Part shown: positions 6,155 to 12,843 of the stretch, piece after piece | Layout: each line of letters starts with the position of its first letter | Numbering within the stretch: position 1 is the first letter of the stretch | Source: an uncultured Oscillospiraceae bacterium | GTDB taxonomy: Bacteria > Bacillota > Clostridia > Oscillospirales > Acutalibacteraceae | DNA: 26,816 nt | NCBI GenBank assembly: GCA_900549155.1 | Contig: URNF01000018.1 | Span: 1 to 26,816 of the forward strand | Direction of reading: 5' to 3' | The notes under the pieces: generated by a model | The model's input: the letters and a program-made list of their open reading frames with translations, nothing else | What the model was told of the DNA's origin: nothing | Databases searched by the model: none | Program-made: the position numbers and the translations under genes

Positions 6155-6847
6155 ATGGCACTGAACAAGCGGCAAGCCGCCATTCTTACCTATCTCAAAG
6201 CGCACGGGCGCGCATCGGTGAAAGCCCTTGCCGCACGGTTTTTCGTCAGCGAAATGACGGTGCGGCGTGATTTGGGGCAGATGGAAAGTCTCGGCTATGT
6301 GCAGCGCTATTCGGGCGGTGCTGTGTATCAACAGGAGGAAAGCGCCATGCCGATCGCTTTTCGCCGTCTGCTGCACGCCGACGAAAAGGCACAGCTTTCC
6401 CGTCATGCGGAAAAATATCTGCATGACGGGCTGACGGTGTTTCTCGACAGCTCCTCCACCTGTATGCATCTTGTGCCGCTGCTCGCCGCTTATCGGGACA
6501 TCCGCATTCTCACCAACTCCGTCCCCTGCCTGCTGGCGGCGGCAAAGCACCACATTCCCTGCACGGTCGCAGGCGGCGACTATCTGGAAAAGGACATGTG
6601 CACCTTCGGCAGCGAGACCGAGCGGTTTTTGGAGCGGTATAACACGGACGTTGCGTTCTTTTCGGCAAGCGCCCTCTCGGACGACGGGCTCATCACCGAC
6701 CGCGACGCGGCACAGACCGCCGTGCGGCGGGTGGTGCTGCAAAGGAGCGCACAAAACGTTTTTCTGTTCGACAGCACCAAGCTACACAAAAAATTCCTCC
6801 ACACGGTTTGCCGTGCGGAGGAAGTCGATGAAATCATTCTTTTATAA
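6155..6847 (+). CDS. DeoR/GlpR-family transcriptional regulator
   Basis: A 230-aa repressor-type regulator. The N-terminal winged helix (residues 3-55) has the DeoR signature VKALAARFFVSEMTVRRDL...GGA. The rest is the ISOCOT sugar-phosphate sensor domain (TVFLDSSSTCMHLV, ILTNSV, GG at 'VAGGDYL'). The start is the ATG at 6155 with AAAGGAG about 10 nt upstream; an ORF extension to 6038 would run back through the promoter and operator and is rejected. The operator in front implies autoregulation. The effector is probably a phosphorylated sugar or glycerol-type ligand, but no matching catabolic gene is adjacent. The 3' end overlaps the convergent GDSL gene by 6 nt. Confidence 0.93.
   Translation: MALNKRQAAILTYLKAHGRASVKALAARFFVSEMTVRRDLGQMESLGYVQRYSGGAVYQQEESAMPIAFRRLLHADEKAQLSRHAEKYLHDGLTVFLDSSSTCMHLVPLLAAYRDIRILTNSVPCLLAAAKHHIPCTVAGGDYLEKDMCTFGSETERFLERYNTDVAFFSASALSDDGLITDRDAAQTAVRRVVLQRSAQNVFLFDSTKLHKKFLHTVCRAEEVDEIILL
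6788..6823 (-). terminator. Terminator of GDSL gene, lying inside the deoR-type coding sequence
   Basis: On the minus strand a 13-bp stem with one mismatch (TTCCTCC...GGAGGAA, loop CAAA) is followed by six T residues. It starts about 20 nt after the GDSL stop codon and lies wholly within the 3' end of the convergent regulator gene. Confidence 0.8.
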
Positions 6848-7816
6848 TCCGAAGTGCTCGCGCAGAATGGGGATCAGGTGATCGGCGACCTTGCGATGTC
6901 CCGCGCGCAGCGGATGCAGCGGATCGGGCGGCAGCCAGCCGGCGGTGTCCACCGTGAAAATGTCCGTGCTGTGTTCCTTGTTATAATCGGCGACAAGCGC
7001 GATGATCTCGTCGTGGAACGCGCCGCAGAACGGCGTGATGGCAGCAATCTTTGCGTGCGGATTTTTGGCGACGACTGCGTCGAGCAGACGGCGATAAGCG
7101 GCGGTAAACGTGTCAACGGGAACGCCGCGATCGTTTGTGCCGTGGTTGATGAGGACATAGTCCGCCGCGGGATAGGTCACCGGCGCGCCGTCAAAGCAGA
7201 AGCCGTACATGTCCGGTGCAGGCGGCACCGCGCCGCAGCCGGTACGGGTGGCGCCCACCGCGCCATAGGCGCAGGCAAGCGGCTCCAGCCCCAGTGCCGT
7301 CGCCGTCAGACAGCCGTAGGTTGCCAAAAAATCGTCCTCATACGGGCGGTTTTCCTGATCTGCGGGAATCGGCGCATACTGCGCGTCGATCAGCACGCCC
7401 TCGGTGATGGAGTCGCCGATCAGCTCGATGGTCTTTTTCGTCTGCGGCGGCAGTGCGGCGCAGTCGTCGGCGTCAAAGCCGAGGAAATGCACCTTTCCGC
7501 CCAGCGGATGATACCAGCGGTTCATGGTCTCCTGTCCGCCTTTATAGATCACCGTGACGCGGTGCTCCCCGTCGGCGCGGCAGTGCACGCGCATATAGTG
7601 ATCCACCGTCGCTTCCGCCATGTCGCCGCCATCCACGGAAACCCACAGGTGCGGCAGCGCAGACGGGATGTTGTGAATATCAAAGTGCATCACCGCCATC
7701 GTGCCCTTGAAAGCAAATTCGAATTTTGAGCCCGCCGCCGTCGTCGCCATGCCGCCGGTGAGCGGCGCCCAGCGTCCGGTGAAGCGCACGGATGCATGAT
7801 CATACGCAAAAAACAT
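6842..7816 (-). CDS. SGNH/GDSL-family esterase with N-terminal beta-sandwich
   Basis: A 324-aa hydrolase with the SGNH catalytic set: Ser136 in GDSITEG (134-140), the Asn in LINHGTND (222-229) and Asp298/His301 in DPLHP. Residues 1-125 form an N-terminal domain like that of carbohydrate esterase family 2 and related acetyl-xylan esterases, so deacetylation of a carbohydrate is likely (inference). There is no signal peptide, so it appears cytoplasmic. GGAGGGG lies 5 nt before the ATG. The gene starts 24-26 nt after the tRNA operon terminator, leaving no room for its own promoter. Confidence 0.88.
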   Translation of the reverse strand: MFFAYDHASVRFTGRWAPLTGGMATTAAGSKFEFAFKGTMAVMHFDIHNIPSALPHLWVSVDGGDMAEATVDHYMRVHCRADGEHRVTVIYKGGQETMNRWYHPLGGKVHFLGFDADDCAALPPQTKKTIELIGDSITEGVLIDAQYAPIPADQENRPYEDDFLATYGCLTATALGLEPLACAYGAVGATRTGCGAVPPAPDMYGFCFDGAPVTYPAADYVLINHGTNDRGVPVDTFTAAYRRLLDAVVAKNPHAKIAAITPFCGAFHDEIIALVADYNKEHSTDIFTVDTAGWLPPDPLHPLRAGHRKVADHLIPILREHFGL

Positions 7817-7829
7817 GAAAACCCCTCCG

Positions 7830-7870
7830 AAAAAGCAAAATACCGCCGCGAGCGGTGTTGCTCGCGGCGG
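7830..7870 (-). terminator. Terminator of the tRNA operon
   Basis: Minus strand 11-bp perfect stem CCGCCGCGAGC with loop AACACC, followed by TATTTTGCTTTTT. It lies just beyond tRNA-Gln and just before the GDSL ribosome site. Confidence 0.9.
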
Positions 7871-7872
7871 CT

Positions 7873-7946
7873 TGGCTGGGATGGCTGGAGTCGAACCAGC
7901 ACGAGCAGAGTCAAAGTCTGCTGTCCTACCGCTAGACTACACCCCA
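7873..7946 (-). tRNA. tRNA-Gln (anticodon TTG)
   Basis: A 74-nt cloverleaf including an encoded CCA. Acceptor TGGGGTG pairs with CATCCCA, the anticodon loop is CTTTGAC, and the T arm is GCTGG-TTCGACT-CCAGC. It is the last tRNA of the cluster. Confidence 0.97.
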
Positions 7947-7956
7947 GTGTAGGAAA

Positions 7957-8000
7957 TAAAAAAAGATCGACTTGCGCCACGCAAGTGCCGTAAGCGATCT
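7957..8000. terminator. Terminator-like hairpin between tRNA-His and tRNA-Gln
   Basis: An outer stem AGATCG/CGATCT and an inner stem ACTTGCG/CGCAAGT, with an 8-nt bulge, are followed on the minus strand by seven T residues. On the plus strand a GTTTTTT tract follows. It could terminate part of the transcripts before tRNA-Gln, or be a processing element. Confidence 0.6.
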
Positions 8001-8011
8001 GTTTTTTAAGA

Positions 8012-8088
8012 TGGGGTGGAAGATGGGACTCGAACCCACGGTCTCCAGAGCCACAATCTGGCGCTTTAACCAACTAAGCTACATCCAC
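8012..8088 (-). tRNA. tRNA-His (anticodon GTG)
   Basis: A 77-nt cloverleaf including CCA, anticodon loop TTGTGGC. A G at the -1 position (base 8089) faces C73, the tRNA-His identity feature. The acceptor stem has a T6-T67 mismatch. Confidence 0.96.
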
Positions 8089-8092
8089 CATA

Positions 8093-8169
8093 TGGCGCGC
8101 CTGAAGGGACTCGAACCCCTGACCCTCTGCTTAGAAGGCAGATGCTCTATCCAGCTGAGCTACAGGCGC
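8093..8169 (-). tRNA. tRNA-Arg (anticodon TCT)
   Basis: A 77-nt cloverleaf with encoded CCA. Acceptor GCGCCTG pairs with CAGGCGC, and the anticodon loop is CTTCTAA, reading AGA. It lies a few nt from tRNA-His. Confidence 0.97.
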
Positions 8170-8205
8170 ATTTTGACAATCGCCGCAAGGGCGGCGCGTT
8201 GTTTT

Positions 8206-8279
8206 TGGAGCGGGTGATGGGAATCGAACCCACACAACCAGCTTGGAAGGCTGGGGTTCTACCACTGAACTACACCCGC
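8206..8279 (-). tRNA. tRNA-Gly (anticodon TCC)
   Basis: A 74-nt cloverleaf with encoded CCA. Acceptor GCGGGTG pairs with CACCCGC, and the anticodon loop is CTTCCAA. It is the first tRNA of the cluster, about 19 nt downstream of the -10 box. Confidence 0.97.
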
Positions 8280-8297
8280 ATGATCAAAGCGTTGTTT

Positions 8298-8326
8298 ATG
8301 ATACCACAGGATGGCACACTTGTCAA
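8298..8326 (-). promoter_or_regulatory. tRNA operon promoter
   Basis: Minus strand TTGACA (8321-8326), 17-bp spacer, TATCAT (8298-8303). A palindrome AAATCTTGAAGATTT sits just upstream, at the stop codon of the transglutaminase gene. Confidence 0.88.
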
Positions 8327-8335
8327 GTTAAATCT

Positions 8336-9502
8336 TCAAGATTTTTCCGCTTTCACCAGCATCAGTATCCCCTCCGCCTGCTCGCCGTAGAGATCAAAAG
8401 TCCAAAGCGGAGAACCCAGCTGCTTTTCCACCGTTTCAAAGAAATAGTTGCCGCTTTTTACAAACAGCGCCGCATTTTCATATTTTCCCTCGGCAAAGCG
8501 CAGCTCCACCGTCGTTTCCCCCGCCGTCACCGCCGCGGCGATCTTTTCGGCGATGTCGTGGCGGCTGTAGCTGTCTATGTACCGACCGGTGCGGCGGTAA
8601 TAGTTTGCCGCGGTCGCGGTGCAGGTCGGGATACCGATGTTGTCCGTGCTGACCGTGTGGGAAATTTCGATCTCCGACGTGGTGAGATTGAAATAGTTAT
8701 GCCGCAAAATGTCGTCGGAGTCATCCCATGTGACGTCCAGATGATAGTTCTCGCCGTCCACCGTCACCATGTTCCACATGTGCGCGCCGCCGCTGCCGTC
8801 CTTGCCGTTCACCAGCGTGCACGGCATGCCGCTTTTGTTCAGAAGCCACTGCATGGCGCGCGCATAGCCCTCGCACACCGCGCGACCGTTCACCAGCGCA
8901 CCGTAGGCATCATACAGCGACAGCGTCTCGGTGTCCTCTTTTTCATAGGTGCAGTGTTCCGCCAGCCAGTCGTGCAAAAAAAGCTCGGTCTCAAACGCAT
9001 CCTTTCCCGCCGCCTGCGCCAGCACCGCCTCGCCCGCCTTTTCCAACTCAGAAAGCGCCGTCTGCCGCTCTGCGGCATCCATGGTATACAATAAGATCAT
9101 ACGGTGATAGGACGCGTCCGCGTTTTTCTCATAGCCCTCGATGCCATAGTGGCGCGACAAAAAGAAAAACTGCGGGTTATCGTTGGTGAATGCCGTATAC
9201 AGGCGGTACATTTCCTCTTGTGTCATGAGCGGATGGGACAGCGTGACCGCCACGCCGTTGCCGGTGACCGGCTTTTCCCCCGCCACCGTGACGGTCTCGT
9301 CGGTACGCATGCCGTCCGTCACCGCCGTGTAGAGATCGCCGTAGTCCGCCTGCATCTCTTCCCCCAGCGCGCGGTAGCACCAGTTGTTCTGAAATTCCTC
9401 CAGGTATTTTTCGCTCTCAAAATGCGGCACGAAAGGCAGCGCGCAGCCGACAAGCCCCACGCACAGACAAACGATCGCCGAAAGAGAAATCAGACGTTTC
9501 AC
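8336..9502 (-). CDS. Transglutaminase-like (papain-fold) lipoprotein
   Basis: A 388-aa putative lipoprotein: signal MKRLISLSAIVCLCVGLVGC with the lipobox Cys at residue 20. The transglutaminase-core triad is visible as Cys210 (GRAVCEGYA), His241 (GAHMWNMV) and Asp256 (YHLDVTWDD). Such domains in Clostridia are usually extracellular proteases or transpeptidase-like enzymes acting at the cell surface; the substrate is unknown. The start is a GTG (9500-9502) with GGAGG 7 nt upstream, inside the end of the preceding gene, whose stop is only 3 nt away, so the two are probably coupled. No terminator is seen before the tRNA promoter downstream. Confidence 0.88.
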   Translation of the reverse strand: MKRLISLSAIVCLCVGLVGCALPFVPHFESEKYLEEFQNNWCYRALGEEMQADYGDLYTAVTDGMRTDETVTVAGEKPVTGNGVAVTLSHPLMTQEEMYRLYTAFTNDNPQFFFLSRHYGIEGYEKNADASYHRMILLYTMDAAERQTALSELEKAGEAVLAQAAGKDAFETELFLHDWLAEHCTYEKEDTETLSLYDAYGALVNGRAVCEGYARAMQWLLNKSGMPCTLVNGKDGSGGAHMWNMVTVDGENYHLDVTWDDSDDILRHNYFNLTTSEIEISHTVSTDNIGIPTCTATAANYYRRTGRYIDSYSRHDIAEKIAAAVTAGETTVELRFAEGKYENAALFVKSGNYFFETVEKQLGSPLWTFDLYGEQAEGILMLVKAEKS

Positions 9503-9505
9503 ACG

Positions 9506-10201
9506 CTACCCTCCGAAATGTGTTTCATACGGCACGCTCTGCACCGAAAAGCCCGCCTGTGCCATGGCGGTCAGCACCGCTTCATAGCGGTGAAAATGAT
9601 AGATGCGGATGTTTGTGTCCGCTGCGGCGGTGAGCGCCGCAAAATCCGCCGAAAACGGGCGGCTCGGCACAAGATAGGTTTCGAGCGCCCCTTTCAGCAG
9701 CGACAGTGCGATGTCCGCCTGTCCGCGCTTTGCCGCGACGGCCAGAAGCTCCGCCGCCTGGTTGGCAAAAAGGCGCACCCGCCCTGCGGGAAACGCGGCG
9801 CGCAGCCCGCTTGCGTCGGTATAGCTTACCGCCTCTGACAGCGTCACCGGCACACCGTCTCCATAGTACTGCAAAAGCGACTGCACCCCCGCCGCATCCA
9901 GCGTCACCGCAAAATCGCCGACAAAGGACGACGGCGCCGCCGCCAAAAGGATGCAGCCGTTTTGCGGCTCGATGCGCAGAGCGGTGACAAGCACGGCGTC
10001 GTCGGCGCAAAAGCGCACCGCCACCGTCACCGGCTCCCCGCTCACGGACGCGGTCTTTGCCGTCTCCTGCGGTGCTGCGTCCGTCTGTCTTGCACGCGCG
10101 ACGCCCATTATGCCGCAAAGCAGCAAAACGACCGACAAAAGCGGTAAGAGCACCGTCATTTGTTTTTCGATGGACAATCGCCGCAAACAGAGCTTTCGCA
10201 T
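9506..10201 (-). CDS. Membrane-anchored protein, divergent LCP (LytR-CpsA-Psr)-like
   Basis: A 231-aa protein with one N-terminal membrane helix (about residues 15-37) and an extracytoplasmic domain. Pieces recall the LCP fold: the strand pair VLVTALRIEPQNGCILLAAAPSSF fits the LCP 'D.i.l..i.P......siPRDt' region, and VTLSEAVSYTDASGL then PAGRVRLFANQAAELL fits the LCP segment before its R-rich motif. The catalytic Arg residues of LCP enzymes appear lost (SSF instead of RDT), so it may be inactive or my similarity may be wrong. AAGGAG precedes the ATG at 10201; an ORF extension to 10243 runs into the promoter. Confidence 0.6.
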   Translation of the reverse strand: MRKLCLRRLSIEKQMTVLLPLLSVVLLLCGIMGVARARQTDAAPQETAKTASVSGEPVTVAVRFCADDAVLVTALRIEPQNGCILLAAAPSSFVGDFAVTLDAAGVQSLLQYYGDGVPVTLSEAVSYTDASGLRAAFPAGRVRLFANQAAELLAVAAKRGQADIALSLLKGALETYLVPSRPFSADFAALTAAADTNIRIYHFHRYEAVLTAMAQAGFSVQSVPYETHFGG

Positions 10202-10214
10202 ATGCTTTCTCCTT

Positions 10215-10243
10215 ATTATATAGATATGCTGCAAATATTGCAA
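10215..10243 (-). promoter_or_regulatory. Promoter of LCP-like/transglutaminase operon
   Basis: Minus strand TTGCAA (10238-10243), 17-bp spacer, TATAAT (10215-10220). The -10 is very close to the ribosome site, so the leader is short. Confidence 0.8.
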
Positions 10244-10261
10244 ATTTTTTTGAAAAACCTC

Positions 10262-10290
10262 TTGACAAATTCAAAGTTTTGAATTATTAT
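10262..10290 (+). promoter_or_regulatory. Promoter of Fur-family/rubrerythrin operon with palindrome in the spacer
   Basis: TTGACA (10262-10267), 17-bp spacer, TATTAT (10285-10290). The spacer is almost entirely the perfect dyad AATTCAAA-GT-TTTGAATT (10268-10285), placed so that a bound repressor would exclude RNA polymerase. Confidence 0.85.
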
Positions 10291-10321
10291 AATGTTGTAA
10301 TCTTTCAAAGGTGGTGGTTGC

Positions 10322-10750
10322 ATGGACGATGCGGACATTTTAAGACGCTTTAAGGAGCGCGGGCTGCGCCCGACGCAGCAGCGCATCGCGCTGTATCGCT
10401 ATCTTGCGACGCACCCCTGTCACCCGACGGCGGAGACCGTCTTTCAGGCGCTGCAGCCGCAGCTGCCCTCCTGCTCACTGATGACGGTGTATAACGGTCT
10501 TGCCGCGCTTGAAAACGCGGGACTGCTGCAGGTCATCACCATCGACGCCGCGCACAAGCGGTTCGATGCCGACGTCAACCCGCACGGGCACTTTCGCTGT
10601 GATCGCTGCGGCACGGTATATGATTTCCCGCTGCCGCCGATAAATATGCAAAGCGGTGCGCTTTCGGGCTTTGTCGTCGAAAAAACCGACTTTTACTGTT
10701 CCGGCATTTGCCGCACCTGCGCCAAAAACGGAACGGTCGAAGATACATGA
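10322..10750 (+). CDS. Fur-family transcriptional regulator (PerR/Fur-like)
   Basis: A 142-aa Fur superfamily repressor. The N-terminal winged helix runs GLRPTQQRIALYRYL...HPTAETVFQAL...SLMTVYNGLAALENAGLL. The metal-binding half has HGHF (H88, H90) and two structural zinc Cys pairs, CDRC (93-96) and CRTC (130-133). It is followed 30 nt later by a reverse rubrerythrin, which points to a peroxide sensor of PerR type; sequence alone does not separate PerR from Fur. The dyad in its own promoter suggests autoregulation. AAAGGTGG lies before the ATG. Confidence 0.93.
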   Translation: MDDADILRRFKERGLRPTQQRIALYRYLATHPCHPTAETVFQALQPQLPSCSLMTVYNGLAALENAGLLQVITIDAAHKRFDADVNPHGHFRCDRCGTVYDFPLPPINMQSGALSGFVVEKTDFYCSGICRTCAKNGTVEDT

Positions 10751-10780
10751 AGGAATTTATAATATTTGGAGGTAATGGTT

Positions 10781-11332
10781 ATGAAAAAGTTTGTTTGTCC
10801 GATCTGTGGGTATGTCTATGAGGGCGATGAGATGCCGGAGGGCTTCGTTTGCCCGCAGTGCAAAGCGCCCGGTTCCAAGTTCAAGGTGATGGATGAAACC
10901 GCCGAAAAGGTTTGGGCGGCAGAGCATGTTGTCGGCGTCGCCGCCGGCACCGATCCGCGCATCCTCGAGGGTCTGCGTGCCAATTTTGAGGGTGAGTGCA
11001 GCGAAGTCGGTATGTATCTCGCCATGGCGCGCGTCGCGCACCGCGAGGGCTATCCCGAGATCGGGCTTTACTGGGAGAAAGCCGCTTTTGAAGAAGCGGA
11101 GCACGCCGCGAAGTTCGCCGAGATGCTCGGCGAGGTCGTGACCGATTCCACGAAGAAAAACCTCGAAATGCGCGTTGACGCCGAGCACGGCGCGACCGCG
11201 GGCAAGTTCGAGCTTGCCAAGCTTGCAAAAGAGCTGGGTCTTGACGCCATCCACGATACCGTGCATGAAATGGCGCGCGATGAAGCCCGCCACGGCAAGG
11301 CCTTCGAGGGGCTTTTGAAGAGATATTTCTGA
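10781..11332 (+). CDS. Reverse rubrerythrin (rubredoxin domain then diiron domain)
   Basis: A 183-aa peroxide-reducing non-haem iron protein of anaerobes. The rubredoxin Fe(SCys)4 site is N-terminal (C6, C9, C24, C27), which is the reverse of classical rubrerythrin. The ferritin-like four-helix part follows with diiron ligands in GECSEVG, EEAEH (E105, H108) and DEARH (E168, H171). It probably reduces hydrogen peroxide using electrons passed through the rubredoxin site. The start ATG at 10781 is 8 nt after GGAGG; a TTG at 10766 and an ATG at 10775 are in frame but poorly placed. It is co-transcribed with the Fur-family gene. Confidence 0.95.
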   Translation: MKKFVCPICGYVYEGDEMPEGFVCPQCKAPGSKFKVMDETAEKVWAAEHVVGVAAGTDPRILEGLRANFEGECSEVGMYLAMARVAHREGYPEIGLYWEKAAFEEAEHAAKFAEMLGEVVTDSTKKNLEMRVDAEHGATAGKFELAKLAKELGLDAIHDTVHEMARDEARHGKAFEGLLKRYF

Positions 11333-11349
11333 TCTTCCGAAAAAAGAAA

Positions 11350-11386
11350 AACGGCGGCACAAAGTTCTTGCTTTGTGCCGCCGTTT
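11350..11386. terminator. Terminator after rubrerythrin
   Basis: A 14-bp perfect stem ACGGCGGCACAAAG with loop TTCTTG. The plus-strand T-tract is short (TTTGTGC); the minus strand has a much stronger one. The promoter of the next gene overlaps its right arm. Confidence 0.75.
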
Positions 11387-11396
11387 GTGCTATACT
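11368..11396 (+). promoter_or_regulatory. Promoter of glycosidase-like gene, nested in terminator
   Basis: TTGCTT (11368-11373) at the loop and right arm of the rubrerythrin terminator, 17-bp spacer, TATACT (11391-11396). Confidence 0.6.
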
Positions 11397-11428
11397 GACG
11401 CTGATTTTTCGAGAGAGCGGTGAGAAAT

Positions 11429-12796
11429 ATGAAAAAGTGGTATATTGTGCACGGCGATAATGCCGAAGCGCTGAAGCTCGTTTTTGCAAGCGTCAGCCGC
11501 TATACAGCGGTATCCTGCGTGCGTCCGGAGCAGTTGACCGACGAAATCAAAAGAGACGGCAGCCTCATCTATATCGGCGTCAAAGGACTTCTCACCGTCC
11601 CGAAAGACGGCTATCGGATCAAGGCGTACCGAAACGAGAACGGCAACGAGGTCATTCTTCTGGACGGCGACGGATATGCAAACGAGTTGTACGCCGCCGT
11701 GGATTTTGAAAATGTGTACCTGGTGAAAGCCATAGATGCCGACACCCACATGCCGACATACTTTTTCAACGACATCTTCGGCTCCTATCCCCTGCCGGAG
11801 TATGACGAGAGCTTCACGCCGTTTATCAAAGAACGTGCCCTTTGGTCGTGGGGATATGTCATTTATGACTACAAGGGATACATCGACCACATGCTGCGGT
11901 TGAAGCTGAACGAGCTGATCATCTGGAGCGATTTTCCGCCCGAAAACGCCGACGAGGTCGTCGCCTATGCGCACAAAAAAGGCGTTCGCATCATCTGGGG
12001 CTTTTCCTGGGGCTGGTCGACATCCTGTGGCGACACACGCATCGGCGCCGATGAATTGGAGAAAATGATGGACAAAGCCGCCGCGACCTATGAAAGGGAC
12101 TATGCCCATCTCGGCGGCGACGGCATCTATTTCCAGACCTTCACGGAAACCAAAGAGGAGAAAATCGGCGGCATGCTCATCGCAAAGGCAGCGGTCACGC
12201 TGGTGAACAAAACCGCGGAAAAGATCCTCAAAAATCACCCCGACCTCAAGATCCAGTTCGGGCTGCACGCCACATCGGTCAGAGATAAGCTTGCATATAT
12301 CCGTGAGGTCGATCCGCGGGTGACGATCCTTTGGGAGGATTGCGGCGCTTTCCCCTATGCCTATATTCCCAAGGCGCGGGGCGATTTTGAGGAAACGCTC
12401 CTGTTCACCGAAAAGATCAAAAACCTCAGGGACGGCGGCTTCGGCACGCTGTTCAAGGGCATGTCCGTTTTGAACTGGGACACCTTTCGGCATCAGCCGG
12501 GTCCCTATGTTCTCGGCGAGCACAGCCGGAAAGCCATCACGGAGAAAGCAGAAGAAAAGCGGAAATATTGGAAATATCTGCAGGCATATTGGCTGGCAAA
12601 CGCGAAGTATGTGAAAAAGACGGTTGAGGCACTGGACAGCAACACGCTGGTTGCCGCACTGGTGGAGGACGGTGCCTTTGAGGAAAAGCTGTGGTTCCCC
12701 GTCGCCCTCTATGCAGAGATCCTGTGGGATCCTCACCGCGACACAGAGACCATCCTGACAAAAGCCGCTCTTTTGCCGGATGTCTGCTTCGGATAA
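11429..12796 (+). CDS. Glycosidase-like protein, family not recognised
   Basis: A 455-aa cytoplasmic protein (no signal peptide). Residues 1-100 resemble the small non-catalytic domain that precedes the barrel in GH20 and GH67 enzymes (GYRIKAYRNENGNEVILLDGD... then LYAAVDFENVYL). From residue 135 a TIM-barrel-like pattern follows: ERALWSWGYVIYDYKG, LKLNELIIWSDFP, KGVRIIWGFSWGW, DGIYFQTFTE (E240) and VTILWEDCGAFPY (E303, D304). These acidic residues are candidate catalytic ones. I do not recognise a specific family. The ATG at 11429 is preferred to a GTG at 11420. It is monocistronic between two terminators. Confidence 0.72.
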   Translation: MKKWYIVHGDNAEALKLVFASVSRYTAVSCVRPEQLTDEIKRDGSLIYIGVKGLLTVPKDGYRIKAYRNENGNEVILLDGDGYANELYAAVDFENVYLVKAIDADTHMPTYFFNDIFGSYPLPEYDESFTPFIKERALWSWGYVIYDYKGYIDHMLRLKLNELIIWSDFPPENADEVVAYAHKKGVRIIWGFSWGWSTSCGDTRIGADELEKMMDKAAATYERDYAHLGGDGIYFQTFTETKEEKIGGMLIAKAAVTLVNKTAEKILKNHPDLKIQFGLHATSVRDKLAYIREVDPRVTILWEDCGAFPYAYIPKARGDFEETLLFTEKIKNLRDGGFGTLFKGMSVLNWDTFRHQPGPYVLGEHSRKAITEKAEEKRKYWKYLQAYWLANAKYVKKTVEALDSNTLVAALVEDGAFEEKLWFPVALYAEILWDPHRDTETILTKAALLPDVCFG

Positions 12797-12802
12797 AATG
12801 AA

Positions 12803-12839
12803 GGCGCTGTCACTTGCAAAGTGACAGCGCCGTTTTTTT
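12803..12839. terminator. Terminator shared by glycosidase-like gene and galE
   Basis: A 13-bp perfect stem GGCGCTGTCACTT with loop GCA, followed by GTTTTTTT on the plus strand. The minus-strand tract is weaker (TTCATTTT). It lies between two convergent stop codons. Confidence 0.9.
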
Positions 12840-12843
12840 GTTT

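Noticed and set aside
10750..10780. Second promoter (TATAAT at about 10758) or PerR box between the Fur-family and rubrerythrin genes
   Set aside because: No -35 box is found at a usable distance and the PerR dyad is not present; the A/T-rich stretch is adequately explained as an operon spacer.
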